From the NCBI RefSeq assembly GCF_026151165.2, contig NZ_CP117849.1, positions 62,001 through 126,000 of the forward strand: a stretch of 64,000 bases of DNA, given 5' to 3'. The notes under the pieces are model-generated. The model saw only the letters and a list, made by a program, of their open reading frames with translations. It made no database searches and had not been told where the DNA came from. Origin of the DNA: Cryobacterium sp. SO2 (GTDB lineage: Bacteria; Actinomycetota; Actinomycetes; Actinomycetales; Microbacteriaceae). Both the position numbers and the translations under genes were made by a program. Shown piece after piece: positions 1-8,200 of the stretch. The stretch's first letter is position 1, and every line of letters begins with the position of its first letter.

Positions 1-1157
1 CCGACGTAGGGCGTGCCTTTGGGCGGTCGTGGATGGCTGAGAATCTCCGTCCCAGCATTGTCGTAGAAGGCGATTGTGGTGGCGTTGTAGCTGACGTGGA
101 GTTCGTGGCCGGTGTAGTCCTTTCCGATTTTGAATCGGGTGCCCAGGACGGTGATTTCGCCGTCGCTGGTCACGGTGCGTTGGACTAACTCGGCGGGTTG
201 TTCGGGGGCCGCTGGTGGGGTCGGTGGGGTGGCCACGGCGGTCGCGTCCCAGGCCTCCTGCGGCGTCATGTGGGGCAGCGATTGGTGCTCACGCTCGGTG
301 TTGTAATACGCGTCGAAGTCGTCGAGCTGGGTTTGTAGTTCCTCAAGCGTGGCGGCGATCGGGTGGGTGTTGAGGTATTTCAGCAAGGTTCCGTGCACGC
401 GTTCGTTTTTGCCTTGGGTGGTGGGCTTGCCGGGTTTGCCTGTAATTGGCACCACTCCGAGGCTGACGAGGTGGTTCACGAGAGCTCCTTCGTGGCCACG
501 GCGGGTCGGGTTGAGCGCGGCGCCGTTGTCGGAGAGGAACTTCTGCGGGACGCCGTGCCGGCTGATCGCCAGGTCGACCACCCTGATCGCGGCTTCGCTG
601 GTCTCGCCGCTCGCGGCCAGCGAGGCCAAAGCGAGGCGGGAGTGGTCATCGATGAGTTGGAAGACCACGACTTTGCGCCCGCTGGCGAGGATCCACTCGG
701 TCGCGTCGATCTGCCAGCACCCGTTCGGGTTGGGATAAACGAACCGGCGATACGCGGACCGCGGCTTCTTCTTCGGCTCCGGGATGACGACGCCAGCCCG
801 AGCGAAGATCCGGGCCAGCGTCGCTCGGGACGGCGGAGTCAGGCCCTGCCTGCGCAGCTTGGCCTGGACGCTGAGCGGGCCGTGATCGAAGCCGCGTCGC
901 TTGAGTTCTGCGCGGGTCTCCAAAGCGAGCTTGACCATGCCTGCGTTCGTTTTCGCCGGGCTGTTCTTCGGCCTCGTGGATCCGAGTTCCATCGCAGCGA
1001 CCGCACCGCTGGCCTTCGTCTCCGCGCGAACTTTGTGGAACCAGGACGGCGACACGTTGTGTGTTCGACAGAACGCTGCGATCGCGCCCCGAGGGGCGTC
1101 ATCCGGCCACGTCGTGACCAACATTCGAACTCGGGGATCAGGATTCAGAGCGCTCAT
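1..1157 (-). CDS. IS481-family DDE transposase (C-terminus beyond window)
   Basis: The reading frame opens with ATG at 1157 and stays open to base 1, giving about 385 residues without a stop. It cuts and joins IS ends. Residues 1-130 are an N-terminal helix-turn-helix region (for example RGAIAAFCRTHNVSPSWFHK). An integrase core follows with the acidic triad visible: Asp151 in CWQIDATEW, Asp210 in FLSDNGAAL and Glu252 in KNERVHGTL. The D-E spacing (41 residues between) is a little longer than the 35 typical of the family. The signature YYNTEREHQSLPHMTP near residue 290 is the usual post-core motif. An upstream ATG at 1162 runs straight into TGA, so 1157 is the start. No frameshift is visible, so the element may be active, but the C-terminal end cannot be checked. 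Confidence 0.9.
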   Translation of the reverse strand, partial: MSALNPDPRVRMLVTTWPDDAPRGAIAAFCRTHNVSPSWFHKVRAETKASGAVAAMELGSTRPKNSPAKTNAGMVKLALETRAELKRRGFDHGPLSVQAKLRRQGLTPPSRATLARIFARAGVVIPEPKKKPRSAYRRFVYPNPNGCWQIDATEWILASGRKVVVFQLIDDHSRLALASLAASGETSEAAIRVVDLAISRHGVPQKFLSDNGAALNPTRRGHEGALVNHLVSLGVVPITGKPGKPTTQGKNERVHGTLLKYLNTHPIAATLEELQTQLDDFDAYYNTEREHQSLPHMTPQEAWDATAVATPPTPPAAPEQPAELVQRTVTSDGEITVLGTRFKIGKDYTGHELHVSYNATTIAFYDNAGTEILSHPRPPKGTPYV

Positions 1158-1178
1158 CACATGAGCAAAGCCCCTGAA

Positions 1179-1249
1179 CTATCCACGATGTCCTGAGACA
1201 CACTGTCCACGATGTCCTGAGACATAAATGTCCAATATGTCATGAGACT
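1179..1249. repeat. Three 22-bp direct repeats at the IS terminus
   Basis: Copies lie at 1179-1200, 1203-1224 and 1228-1249, with spacings of 24 and 25 bp. The two inner copies are nearly identical (core CCACGATGTCCTGAGACA). The outer copy is degenerate (CCAATATGTCATGAGACT). Their position between the transposase start and the element tip suggests transposase binding sites, which would also overlap the transposase promoter. That role is inference. Confidence 0.75.
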
Positions 1250-1254
1250 TCACA

Positions 1255-1301
1255 CCCCAAAATCCTGCGATTTTCGGGGCTCAACTCACGGCTCGCGGGA
1301 T
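1255..1301. repeat. Family A palindromic repeat, right part only, interrupted by the IS
   Basis: The inner stem (CCCCAAAATC with GATTTTCGGGG) and the right outer arm CTCACGGCTCGCGGG match the full-length copies at 18856-18930, 35549-35615 and 47705-47769. The left outer arm (CGCGAGCCGTGAG in those copies) is missing. In its place the IS end abuts the inner stem. Confidence 0.7.
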
Positions 1302-1380
1302 TCTGTAGCCTGAGGTGACGCATCCGCTCAGTGAGAGGCACCACAGTAATGATCCACCGCCCCACCCCCAGCGACGCAGC

Positions 1381-2049
1381 ATGAGCGCCCGGATCCACTT
1401 CGTGCGCCACGCCGAAACCCTCTTCAACGTGAACGGGCAGTTGCAGGGCTGGTGCGACGCCCCACTCACCGAACGCGGCGAAGGCCAGGTGGCGGCGTTG
1501 GGCGAACGGATGCGCCAGGTGCCGCTCGCGGCGGCGTTCATGAGTGACCTCACCCGCACCCGCACCACCATGGCGGGCGCCCTCGCCGGGCATCCGCACC
1601 TCGTGCCCACCCCGATGCGCGAGCTGCGGGAGTGGCACTTCGGCAGCTGGGAGGGCCAGCCCAACCCCTCGCTGTGGGGGCCGGTCTTCGCCGAACTCGG
1701 CACAACCTACGCGCCGGGCAACTTTGCCGGGATCACCGCGGACGGCTTCGACGACCTCATCGACGCCATCCACCGCAGCGACCCGCTCGGCCGGGCCGAC
1801 TCGGCGCTGGACGTGCGCACCCGCGTCGACGCCGCCCTCGCGACTGTGGTCGCCGCCGCCGAGGACGCCGCGCTGGCCGGCACCGGCGACGTGCTTGTCG
1901 TCACCCACGGGTCCGTCCTCGGCAGTATCCTGCACGCCCTGGTGCCGGAGTCGCGGCCCCGGACCGGGTTCCCCAACTGCGGCATCGTGAGCGTGACCTG
2001 GCACGAGGGGCAGGGGATCGCGGACCCGATCGACGCATCCTGCGCGTAG
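1381..2049 (+). CDS. Histidine phosphatase superfamily protein (phosphoglycerate mutase-like)
   Basis: Cytosolic phosphatase or mutase of 222 residues in the branch-1 histidine phosphatase fold. The N-terminal motif is FVRHAE (residues 7-12), a variant of the usual RHGE, with His10 as the phosphate acceptor. The second catalytic histidine is His176 in VVTHGS. ELREWHFGSWEG supplies the acidic general-acid region. I start at ATG 1381, which puts the RHAE motif at the usual distance from the N-terminus; an open frame back to 1315 adds a low-complexity, proline-rich stretch unlike the family. The substrate cannot be told; such proteins include broad sugar-phosphate phosphatases and cobalamin-pathway CobC. 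The gene stands alone, downstream of the IS insertion, which may have displaced its original promoter. Confidence 0.85.
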   Translation: MSARIHFVRHAETLFNVNGQLQGWCDAPLTERGEGQVAALGERMRQVPLAAAFMSDLTRTRTTMAGALAGHPHLVPTPMRELREWHFGSWEGQPNPSLWGPVFAELGTTYAPGNFAGITADGFDDLIDAIHRSDPLGRADSALDVRTRVDAALATVVAAAEDAALAGTGDVLVVTHGSVLGSILHALVPESRPRTGFPNCGIVSVTWHEGQGIADPIDASCA

Positions 2050-2140
2050 GCCGAGATCGGGTGGAACTTTCAGCATCCAGGCGTAAAGTCAGGCCTACGA
2101 ATAGCGCTGTTCTATCCGGTGACACTGGAGGTTGCTCGTC

Positions 2141-3196
2141 ATGTCCCGTACCTGGCTGAAGTGGATGCCGGCCGTGGCGGTGCCCGCCGTCATCGCCGTG
2201 GGAGTGCTCGCCGTTCCCCTGCAGGCCGGCGCGGCCGTCGACCTGCCGGAGAAGACCCCGCAGGGTGTGCTCGAACTGGCCGCCGGCAGTACCGTGGACA
2301 CCTTCTCCGGCACTCTCGAGCAGTCCTCCGAGCTGGGTCTGCCCGAGCTGCCCAGCACCGGGGATGCGGCGACGAGTGAGTTCTCCGACGCGCTCGACCT
2401 GCTCACCGGCGACCACACCGTGCGGGTGTACCAGAACGGCGCCGACCAGAGCCGGGTGCAGGTGCAAGACACCATGTCCGAGCGCAACCTGATCCGCAAC
2501 GGCTCCGACCTGTGGGCCTACAACTCCGCGGACAACACGGCCGAGCACCTTACCCTGCCTGCCGGGGCCGGCGACGACGCCGACGGAACGAGTCACACGC
2601 CCGGCGAGCTGGCCGATAAGTTCCTGGCCGACGTGACCCCGAGCACCATCGTGAGCCTGGGCGAGAACACCCAGGTGGCCGGCCGCGGCGCCTACGAGCT
2701 CGTGCTCACCCCGAACACCGACAACACCCTGGTGGGCTCGGTCTCGATCGCGGTCGACGCCGAAACCGGGCTGCCGTTGCGGGTGCAGGTCGAGGCGAAG
2801 GACGCCACCGAACCGGCCATCAGTGTGGCCTTCACCTCGCTCAGCCTCGAGGCGCCGTCCGCCGACCTGTTCGCCTTCACGCCGCCGGCCGGGGCCACGG
2901 TCTCCGAGGAGACCCTGCCCACCAAGGACGACGCCGAACACCCCGAGGCCGAGGCTAGCGGGGCCACCGTGATCGGCTCCGGCTGGGACGCGGTCGTTTC
3001 CGTGCCGGCCAGCGCGGATGCCCAGGTCTTGACCGACCTCACCGCCTCCCCGCTGTACAACCAGCTCACCGACGCCGTCGACGGCGGCCGGGCACTGAGC
3101 ACGACCCTCGTCTCCGTGTTCATCACCGACGACGGCCGGGTATTCGCCGGCGCGGTTCCGGTGGAGCGGCTGCAGGCCGCCGCAACCCAGGAGTGA
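2141..3196 (+). CDS. Exported LolA/RseB-like protein
   Basis: A 351-residue protein with an N-terminal export signal (MSRTWLKW, then a hydrophobic run ending in QAGAA). The mature part matches the style of actinobacterial proteins annotated as LolA-like or RseB-like: repeated beta-strand motifs such as DTFSGTLEQSSELGLPELP, DLWAYNSADNTAEHL and LPLRVQVEAKDA. In proteobacteria this fold binds lipids or acylated proteins; the role in Gram-positives is not settled. ATG 2141 has GGAG at 2127-2130, whereas the TTG at 2132 overlaps that site. The stop TGA overlaps the GTG start of the ABC ATPase by 3 bases (GTGA), so the three genes 2141-5149 look like one translationally coupled operon. This suggests the exported protein and the transporter work on the same process at the membrane. 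Confidence 0.75.
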   Translation: MSRTWLKWMPAVAVPAVIAVGVLAVPLQAGAAVDLPEKTPQGVLELAAGSTVDTFSGTLEQSSELGLPELPSTGDAATSEFSDALDLLTGDHTVRVYQNGADQSRVQVQDTMSERNLIRNGSDLWAYNSADNTAEHLTLPAGAGDDADGTSHTPGELADKFLADVTPSTIVSLGENTQVAGRGAYELVLTPNTDNTLVGSVSIAVDAETGLPLRVQVEAKDATEPAISVAFTSLSLEAPSADLFAFTPPAGATVSEETLPTKDDAEHPEAEASGATVIGSGWDAVVSVPASADAQVLTDLTASPLYNQLTDAVDGGRALSTTLVSVFITDDGRVFAGAVPVERLQAAATQE

Positions 3197-4251
3197 GCGC
3201 CCCGACCGCTCCCCAGCGCGGCGACCTGGCCATCGAGACCCGGGACCTCACCAAACGGTTCGGCCACCAGACCGCGGTCGACGCCATCAACCTGGCGGTG
3301 CCGATGGGCTCGGTATTCGGGTTCCTCGGGCCGAACGGCTCGGGCAAGACCACCAGCATCCGCGTGCTGCTCGGCCTGGCCGCCGCCACCAGCGGCGAGG
3401 TAAGCGTGCTCGGCGAGTCGATGCCGGGCCGGCTTGCCCGGGTGCTGCCGCAGGTGGGCGCACTGGTGGAGGGGCCGGCGTTCTACCCGTTCCTCTCCGG
3501 TGCCGCGAACCTGAGCCGGCTCGACTCCGCCGACCGCGCCGCCCCCGGCCGCACCCGCCGCGCCCGGGTGCGCGCCGCCCTCGACAGGGTCGGGCTGGGC
3601 AACGCGGCCGGCAAGAAGGTGTCGGCCTACTCCCTGGGCATGAAGCAGCGCCTGGGCATCGCCAACGCGCTGCTGATGCCGCGCCGACTGCTGGTGCTCG
3701 ACGAACCCACCAACGGCCTCGACCCGCAAGGCACCCGCGAGGTGCGGGCCCTGGTGCGGTCGCTGGCCGGCGAGGGCACCACGGTGTTCGTGTCCAGCCA
3801 CCTGCTCGCCGAGGTGGAGCACATGTGCACCCACGCCGCCATCATGAGCGCCGGGTGCCTGGTGGCCCAGGGCACCCTCGACGAGCTGCGCGCCGGCGAA
3901 TCCCGGGTGCGGGTGCGCACCCCGGATGCCTCGGCGGCCATCCGCGTGCTGGCCGCCGCCGGACTCGTGGCCGCGCTGGAACCGGCGCCGGACGACCCCG
4001 GCGCCGGTGTGGGCGACAGCTGGGTGAGCGCGCCCCTCGAGTTGCCCGTTTCCGGACGAGTTGCTCCGGCAGAGCGGGGCAACTCGTCCGGACCTGGGCA
4101 ACTCGGCGATGGGGAGGGGGTCGCTCCCGAACGGCTCGTGGCCGCGCTTGTGGCCGGCGGCGTGCGGGTGCGTGGCTTCCAGATCGACGACACCAGCCTG
4201 GAGGATCGCTTCGTGGCGCTCACCGGAGAGGGGTTCAACGTTGTCCGATAA
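3193..4251 (+). CDS. ABC transporter ATP-binding protein
   Basis: ATPase subunit of an ABC-2 type exporter, 352 residues. Walker A is GPNGSGKT (46-53). The signature motif appears as YSLGMKQR (from Tyr146) rather than the textbook LSGGQ, as is common in this subfamily. Walker B is LLVLDEP with Asp170, followed by NGLDPQG. The H-loop lies in VSSHLL. GTG 3193 overlaps the preceding stop. The C-terminal domain contains an unusual stretch, residues about 283-304, encoded by a 66-bp palindrome (see 4039-4104); it interrupts an otherwise ordinary C-terminal region that resumes with VAALVAGGVRVRGFQIDD. The gene overlaps the permease start by 11 bases. Confidence 0.92.
   Translation: MSAPTAPQRGDLAIETRDLTKRFGHQTAVDAINLAVPMGSVFGFLGPNGSGKTTSIRVLLGLAAATSGEVSVLGESMPGRLARVLPQVGALVEGPAFYPFLSGAANLSRLDSADRAAPGRTRRARVRAALDRVGLGNAAGKKVSAYSLGMKQRLGIANALLMPRRLLVLDEPTNGLDPQGTREVRALVRSLAGEGTTVFVSSHLLAEVEHMCTHAAIMSAGCLVAQGTLDELRAGESRVRVRTPDASAAIRVLAAAGLVAALEPAPDDPGAGVGDSWVSAPLELPVSGRVAPAERGNSSGPGQLGDGEGVAPERLVAALVAGGVRVRGFQIDDTSLEDRFVALTGEGFNVVR
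4039..4104. repeat. In-frame palindromic element inside the ABC ATPase gene (family E)
   Basis: Two 26-base arms (4039-4064 and 4079-4104) around a 14-base loop match at 23 of 26 positions when one is reverse-complemented. The arm ends are GAGTTGCCC and CCGGACGAGTTGC. The 66 bp keep the frame and encode a Gly/Pro/Ser-rich segment (LPVSGRVAPAERGNSSGPG) in the ATPase C-terminal domain. It looks like a palindromic repeat that landed in frame at a tolerant loop. Confidence 0.75.
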
Positions 4252-5149
4252 CTCAGCGCTGCCCACATCCGACGCCCCCGCATCCGGCACCCCCGCATCC
4301 GGCACCGCGACAGCGCCGGCGGCCCGGCCGGGCGGGGCCTGGGCGCTGCTCGTGTCCGAACTCACCGTGCTGTTCCGCCGCCGCCGCACCTGGGCGCTGC
4401 TGCTCGCGCTGGCCGCTGTGCCCGTGCTCATCGCGGTGGCCGTGCGGCTCTCCTCGCGAGAGCCCACGCCGGGGCGCGGCCCGCCCTTCCTCGACCAGGT
4501 CACCCAGAACGGTCTGTTCGTGGCCGTGACCGGCCTGATCGTGTCGATTCCGTTGTTCCTGCCGCTCACCGTCGGCGTTGTCGCCGGCGACACCATCGCG
4601 GGCGAGGCCGGGCTCGGCACGCTGCGCTACCTCCTCGTGGCTCCGGCCGGCCGGGCCTGGCTGCTCGTGGTGAAGTACCTCGGTGCGGCCGCGTTCTGCC
4701 TCGCCGCCACCGTCACCGTGGTCACCGCCGGCGTGCTCGCGGGGCTGGCGCTGTTCCCGGTCGGCCCGCTCACGCTGCTCTCCGGTGACACGATCAGCCT
4801 GGGCGAATCGTTCCTGCGCGCCCTCCTCATCGCCGGCTACGTCACGGTGTCGCTGCTCGGCCTCTCGGCCATCGGCCTGTTCTTCTCCACCCTCACGGTG
4901 GTGCCCGTCGGTGCCATGGCCGCCACCATCGTGCTCTCGGTCGTGGCGCAGGTGCTCGACTCGCTGCCGCAACTCGACTGGCTGCATCCGTGGCTGTTCA
5001 GCCACTATTGGCTCGACTTCGCCGACCTGTTGCGCCAGCCGCTGGACTTCTCCTCGTTCGGCGCGAACGCCCTGCTGCAGGGCGGCTACCTGCTGGTCTT
5101 CGGGGCCCTCGCCTACGGCCGGTTCCTCACCAAAGACATCCTGAGCTGA
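4241..5149 (+). CDS. ABC-2 type transporter permease
   Basis: Membrane subunit partnering the preceding ATPase; about 302 residues with roughly six hydrophobic segments: LLLALAAVPVLIAVAV, GLIVSIPLFLPLTVGVVAG, AAFCLAATVTVVTAGVLAGLALF, AGYVTVSLLGLSAIGLFF, MAATIVLSVVAQVL and a C-terminal LLQGGYLLVFGALAYG. DTIAGEAGLGTLRYLLVAPAGR is the typical ABC-2 cytoplasmic loop after the second segment. I start at TTG 4241, preceded by GGAGAGGGG and overlapping the ATPase end by 11 bases. A longer frame from 4061 would only read through the ATPase C-terminus in another frame. Substrate unknown. The Thr/Pro/Ser-rich leader (residues 1-28) is probably cytoplasmic. Confidence 0.85.
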   Translation: MSDNSALPTSDAPASGTPASGTATAPAARPGGAWALLVSELTVLFRRRRTWALLLALAAVPVLIAVAVRLSSREPTPGRGPPFLDQVTQNGLFVAVTGLIVSIPLFLPLTVGVVAGDTIAGEAGLGTLRYLLVAPAGRAWLLVVKYLGAAAFCLAATVTVVTAGVLAGLALFPVGPLTLLSGDTISLGESFLRALLIAGYVTVSLLGLSAIGLFFSTLTVVPVGAMAATIVLSVVAQVLDSLPQLDWLHPWLFSHYWLDFADLLRQPLDFSSFGANALLQGGYLLVFGALAYGRFLTKDILS

Positions 5150-5305
5150 CCCGAACGGGGTCGAACGGCCCCGCGCGGCTATGCGGTTGCTAAGAGGTTG
5201 GTATGAGTATGGCCGATCCGGCACCTTCGGCGGACATCAGGCATCCGGAGCGCATACGGTAGTAACGTGCCCTCGAATGGGGGGTTGTTAGTGGAAGGCC
5301 GCAGC

Positions 5306-6850
5306 ATGTCCAACGAAAGTATCCCGCCCGTCGTCAGGCCCAGCAACCCGCCGCGTGTGGCCCTGGCGGATATCGCCTCCTGCGCCCAGACGTCGGCGGA
5401 TGCGTCCGACGCCGCCACCGTCGTCACCGGTATCGCCCTCTCGACCGGGTCGGTGCAGCCGGGGGATCTCTTCGTGGCACTGCCGGGCAAGAACGGCCAC
5501 GGCGCACAATTCGCCGCACAGGCCGTGCAGGCCGGCGCGGTGGCCGTGCTCACCGACGCCGCCGGCGAGGAGGCCGCCAGCGCCACCGGCGTTCCGGTCC
5601 TGATCAGCGACCGCCTGCGGGAACGGCTCGGTGAACTCAGCGCCTTCATCTACGGCACCGCCGACAACGCCCCCATCATCTTCGGCATCACCGGAACCAA
5701 CGGCAAGACCACCACGGCGTACGTGCTCGAAGCGGTGCTGCGGCAGATGGGCCTGGTCACCGGGCTGTCCACCACCGCCGAGCGGCACATCGCCGGCGAG
5801 GTCTTCGTCTCCAGGCTCACCACGCCGGAGGCCACCGACGTGCACGCGCTTCTCGCCCGCATGAAGGAGCAGAAGGTGGAGGCCGTGGTGCTCGAGGTGA
5901 GCGCGCAGGGCCTCACCCACGGCCGTGTCGACGGCATCGTGTTCGACTGCGCCGGCTTCACCAACCTCTCGATCGACCACCTCGACGACTACGGCACCAT
6001 GGAGAACTACTTCGCGGCCAAGGAACTCCTGTTCCGGCCGGAGCGCGCCCGCACAGCGGTCGTGAGCCTGGAGACCTCGTGGGGAGCCCGCCTGCTGGCG
6101 GAGCCCACGATTCCCGTCGCCTCCATTTCGGCCGACGCCACTGCCGACCCGGACTGGCGCCTGGAGATCCTCGACGCCCTGCCGGAGGCCACCCGCTTCC
6201 GCGTCACGAACCGGGCCGGCGCCACAGTGGAGACCACCGTCGCGCTGCTCGGCGACCACCTCGTGGCGGATGCCGGACTCGCCGTGGCCATGATCATCGA
6301 CGCCGGCTACGCCGCCGACCGGGTGCAGGCCGCGCTGCAGGACGGCATCGAGGTCTACATCCCTGGCCGCACCGAGAGCGTGTCCGGACCGACCGGGCCG
6401 CGCGTCTACGTGGACTTCGGCCACAGCTCGGACGCCTTCGAGAAGACCCTGCGTGCGGTCAAGGCCGTCACAGCGGGACGCGTCATCATGCTCTTCGGCG
6501 CCGACGGCGACCGCGACCCGGTCAAGCGCCCCGAAATGGCGCGCGTCGCCGCGGCCGGCTCCGACATCGTGGTCGTCACCGACCACCACCCCCGCTTCGA
6601 AGACCCGGCCAGTATCCGCCGGATGCTCGTCGAGGCCGCCAGGGAGGCCTACCCGGGCAAGCAGATCGTGGAAGTGACCCCGCCGGAAGCCGCCATCGAC
6701 TACGCGGTCGACCTGGCCCGCGACGGCGACGCGATCCTCTGGGCCGGACCCGGCCACCAGGACTACCGCGACATCAGGGGTGTCCGCACCCCGTACTCCG
6801 CGCGCGCCCTGGCCCGCGAGGCCCTCACCCGCCACGGCTGGCCGGTCTAA
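5306..6850 (+). CDS. Mur ligase family protein, MurE-like (UDP-MurNAc-tripeptide synthetase paralogue)
   Basis: ATP-dependent amino-acid:peptidoglycan-precursor ligase fold of 514 residues. An N-terminal UDP-binding domain (SVQPGDLFVALPG, GAVAVLTDA) precedes the central ATPase with GITGTNGKTTT (P-loop from Gly127), the Ser/His region SAQGLTHGRVDG and the carbamylated lysine Lys239 in NYFAAKELLF. In the C-terminal domain, where E. coli MurE has DDNPR contacting diaminopimelate, this protein has DHHPR (426-430). The gene is away from the division/cell-wall cluster, so this is probably a second MurE-type ligase, with acceptor and added residue unknown. Start ATG 5306 has GGAAGG at 5293-5298; GTG 5267 is an alternative. 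It ends 5 bp from the convergent hutI. Confidence 0.82.
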   Translation: MSNESIPPVVRPSNPPRVALADIASCAQTSADASDAATVVTGIALSTGSVQPGDLFVALPGKNGHGAQFAAQAVQAGAVAVLTDAAGEEAASATGVPVLISDRLRERLGELSAFIYGTADNAPIIFGITGTNGKTTTAYVLEAVLRQMGLVTGLSTTAERHIAGEVFVSRLTTPEATDVHALLARMKEQKVEAVVLEVSAQGLTHGRVDGIVFDCAGFTNLSIDHLDDYGTMENYFAAKELLFRPERARTAVVSLETSWGARLLAEPTIPVASISADATADPDWRLEILDALPEATRFRVTNRAGATVETTVALLGDHLVADAGLAVAMIIDAGYAADRVQAALQDGIEVYIPGRTESVSGPTGPRVYVDFGHSSDAFEKTLRAVKAVTAGRVIMLFGADGDRDPVKRPEMARVAAAGSDIVVVTDHHPRFEDPASIRRMLVEAAREAYPGKQIVEVTPPEAAIDYAVDLARDGDAILWAGPGHQDYRDIRGVRTPYSARALAREALTRHGWPV

Positions 6851-6855
6851 GCCGG

Positions 6856-8043
6856 TTACAGGTCGCGGGGACGTCGGGCGCGCACGCCCTCGGTCCAAGT
6901 GGCGGCGCAGAGCGGCACGCCGGGCCGGTAGGCGAGATGGGCCACAGATGGCGCGTCGAGCACCTGTAGGTCGGCGCGGCCGCCGACCCTGAGCGAGCCC
7001 ACCGCATCCGGGCCGTGCTCACGACCCAGCGCCCTGGCCGCACCCCGGGTGGCCGCCCACACCGCTTCGCGCACGGTGAGGCCCATCTGCAGCACCGCGG
7101 TGGCCACACCGAACGGCATCGACGTGGTGTACGAGGTGCCGGGGTTGCAGTTGCTGGCCAGCGCCACGTGCACGCCGGCATCGAGCAGCAGGCGGGCCGG
7201 CGGGAACGGCTCGCGGGTGGACAGATCGCAGGCCGGCAGCAGGGTGGCCACGGTCTCCGAGCCGGCCAGGGCGTCGATGTCGGCCGACTCGAGGTGGTTG
7301 CAGTGGTCGACGCTGGCGCAGCCGAGCTCCACGGCCAGGCGCACCCCGCCGCTGAAGCCAAGCTGGTTGCCGTGCAGGCGCAGGCCCAGCCCGGCGGCCC
7401 GGCCCGCGAGCAGCACCTCGCGGCACTCCTCAACGTCGAACGCCCCGGTCTCGCAGAAGGCATCGATGAAGTCCACGTGCCCGGCGACGGCCGCGAGCAT
7501 CGGGCCGGTGACCAGGTCGAGGTAGTCCCGCCGGTCCACGCCCGGCGGCAGCACGTGGGCGCCCAGGAACGTGACCACGTCGGCCACCTCGGCCGCCGCC
7601 CTGGCGCTGCGCAGTTCGCTGGCCAGGTCCAGACCGTACCCGGTCTTGGTCTCCAGGAACGTGGTGCCCTGGGCTTCGGCCTCGTGCCGGAGGCGCCGGG
7701 CGTTGGCGACGAGGTCCGCCACGCTGGCGGAGCGGGTGGCTGCCATCGTGGTGGTTATGCCGCCGGCGGCATACCGTTGGCCGGCCATCCGTGCCTCGAA
7801 CTCGGCGGCCCGGTCGCCGGCGAAGACCAGGTGGGTGTGGCTGTCGACCCAGCCGGGCAGCACGGCCCGGCCGCCCACGTCCACCCGGGTGTCGGATGCG
7901 GGAGCGTCGGCGGCCGTGCCTATCCAGGCGATCCGGCCGTTCTCGATCACGAGGGCGGCATCCCTGAGCCTGTCGTTGTCGTGGCTGGTCTCGGCGCCCT
8001 GGGTGGTCAGCTCGCTGATTCCGGTGAGCAGTTCGGCGGTCAT
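6856..8043 (-). CDS. hutI: Imidazolonepropionase
   Basis: Third step of histidine breakdown: hydrolyses 4-imidazolone-5-propionate to N-formimidoyl-L-glutamate. The 395-residue amidohydrolase has the metal-binding pair His69 and His71 in VDSHTHLVFAGDR, and later metal and substrate histidines in GLRLHGNQLG, ASVDHCNHLE and ALASNCNPGTS. The C-terminal SLRVGGRADLQVLD closes the small beta domain. ATG 8043 has GGAAGG just upstream; an open frame to 8289 only reads through intergenic sequence. It is the last gene of the minus-strand hut cluster, separated from hutF by 157 bp that hold a palindromic repeat, so it may have its own expression level. Confidence 0.93.
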   Translation of the reverse strand: MTAELLTGISELTTQGAETSHDNDRLRDAALVIENGRIAWIGTAADAPASDTRVDVGGRAVLPGWVDSHTHLVFAGDRAAEFEARMAGQRYAAGGITTTMAATRSASVADLVANARRLRHEAEAQGTTFLETKTGYGLDLASELRSARAAAEVADVVTFLGAHVLPPGVDRRDYLDLVTGPMLAAVAGHVDFIDAFCETGAFDVEECREVLLAGRAAGLGLRLHGNQLGFSGGVRLAVELGCASVDHCNHLESADIDALAGSETVATLLPACDLSTREPFPPARLLLDAGVHVALASNCNPGTSYTTSMPFGVATAVLQMGLTVREAVWAATRGAARALGREHGPDAVGSLRVGGRADLQVLDAPSVAHLAYRPGVPLCAATWTEGVRARRPRDL

Positions 8044-8123
8044 AACGCGGCCTTCCGGTTGGTGTGAGCGGCGGATGTCGGGTCGCCGTGCAGCTTGCCC
8101 GTACGCGCACCGCGCCCTACTGT

Positions 8124-8190
8124 GCCCGTTCCGGACAATTGTGCCCGGTGTGCCGGACGCAATTGTCCGCACGGGGAACAGTAAGCGCGC
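8124..8190. repeat. Family D palindromic repeat, copy 1
   Basis: CCGGACAATTGTGCCCGG is followed four bases later by CCGGACGCAATTGTCCG, forming an imperfect hairpin, then a GGGGAACAG tail. A second copy in the same orientation lies at 33549-33610. It sits just past the 3' end of hutF and upstream of hutI, where a transcript hairpin could trim or stabilise mRNA. Confidence 0.65.
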
Positions 8191-8200
8191 GTGGGGGTGA

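Larger units (their letters stand above)
1..1254 (-). mobile_element. IS481-family insertion sequence, one end plus most of the transposase
   Basis: The element contains a DDE transposase reading leftward off the window edge. Its visible end carries three 22-bp direct repeats (1179-1249). On the minus strand the outermost bases at 1254 read TGTGAAG, and many IS481-family ends begin with TGT. I place the element boundary at about 1249-1254 because beyond it lies host sequence belonging to a palindromic repeat found elsewhere in the window. The other end and any target duplication are outside the window. Confidence 0.8.

Noticed and set aside
2063..2085. GGAAC followed by CGTAA upstream of the LolA-like gene, as an ECF sigma promoter
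   Set aside because: Only 14 bases separate the two parts, shorter than usual for such promoters, and no sigma factor gene is nearby.
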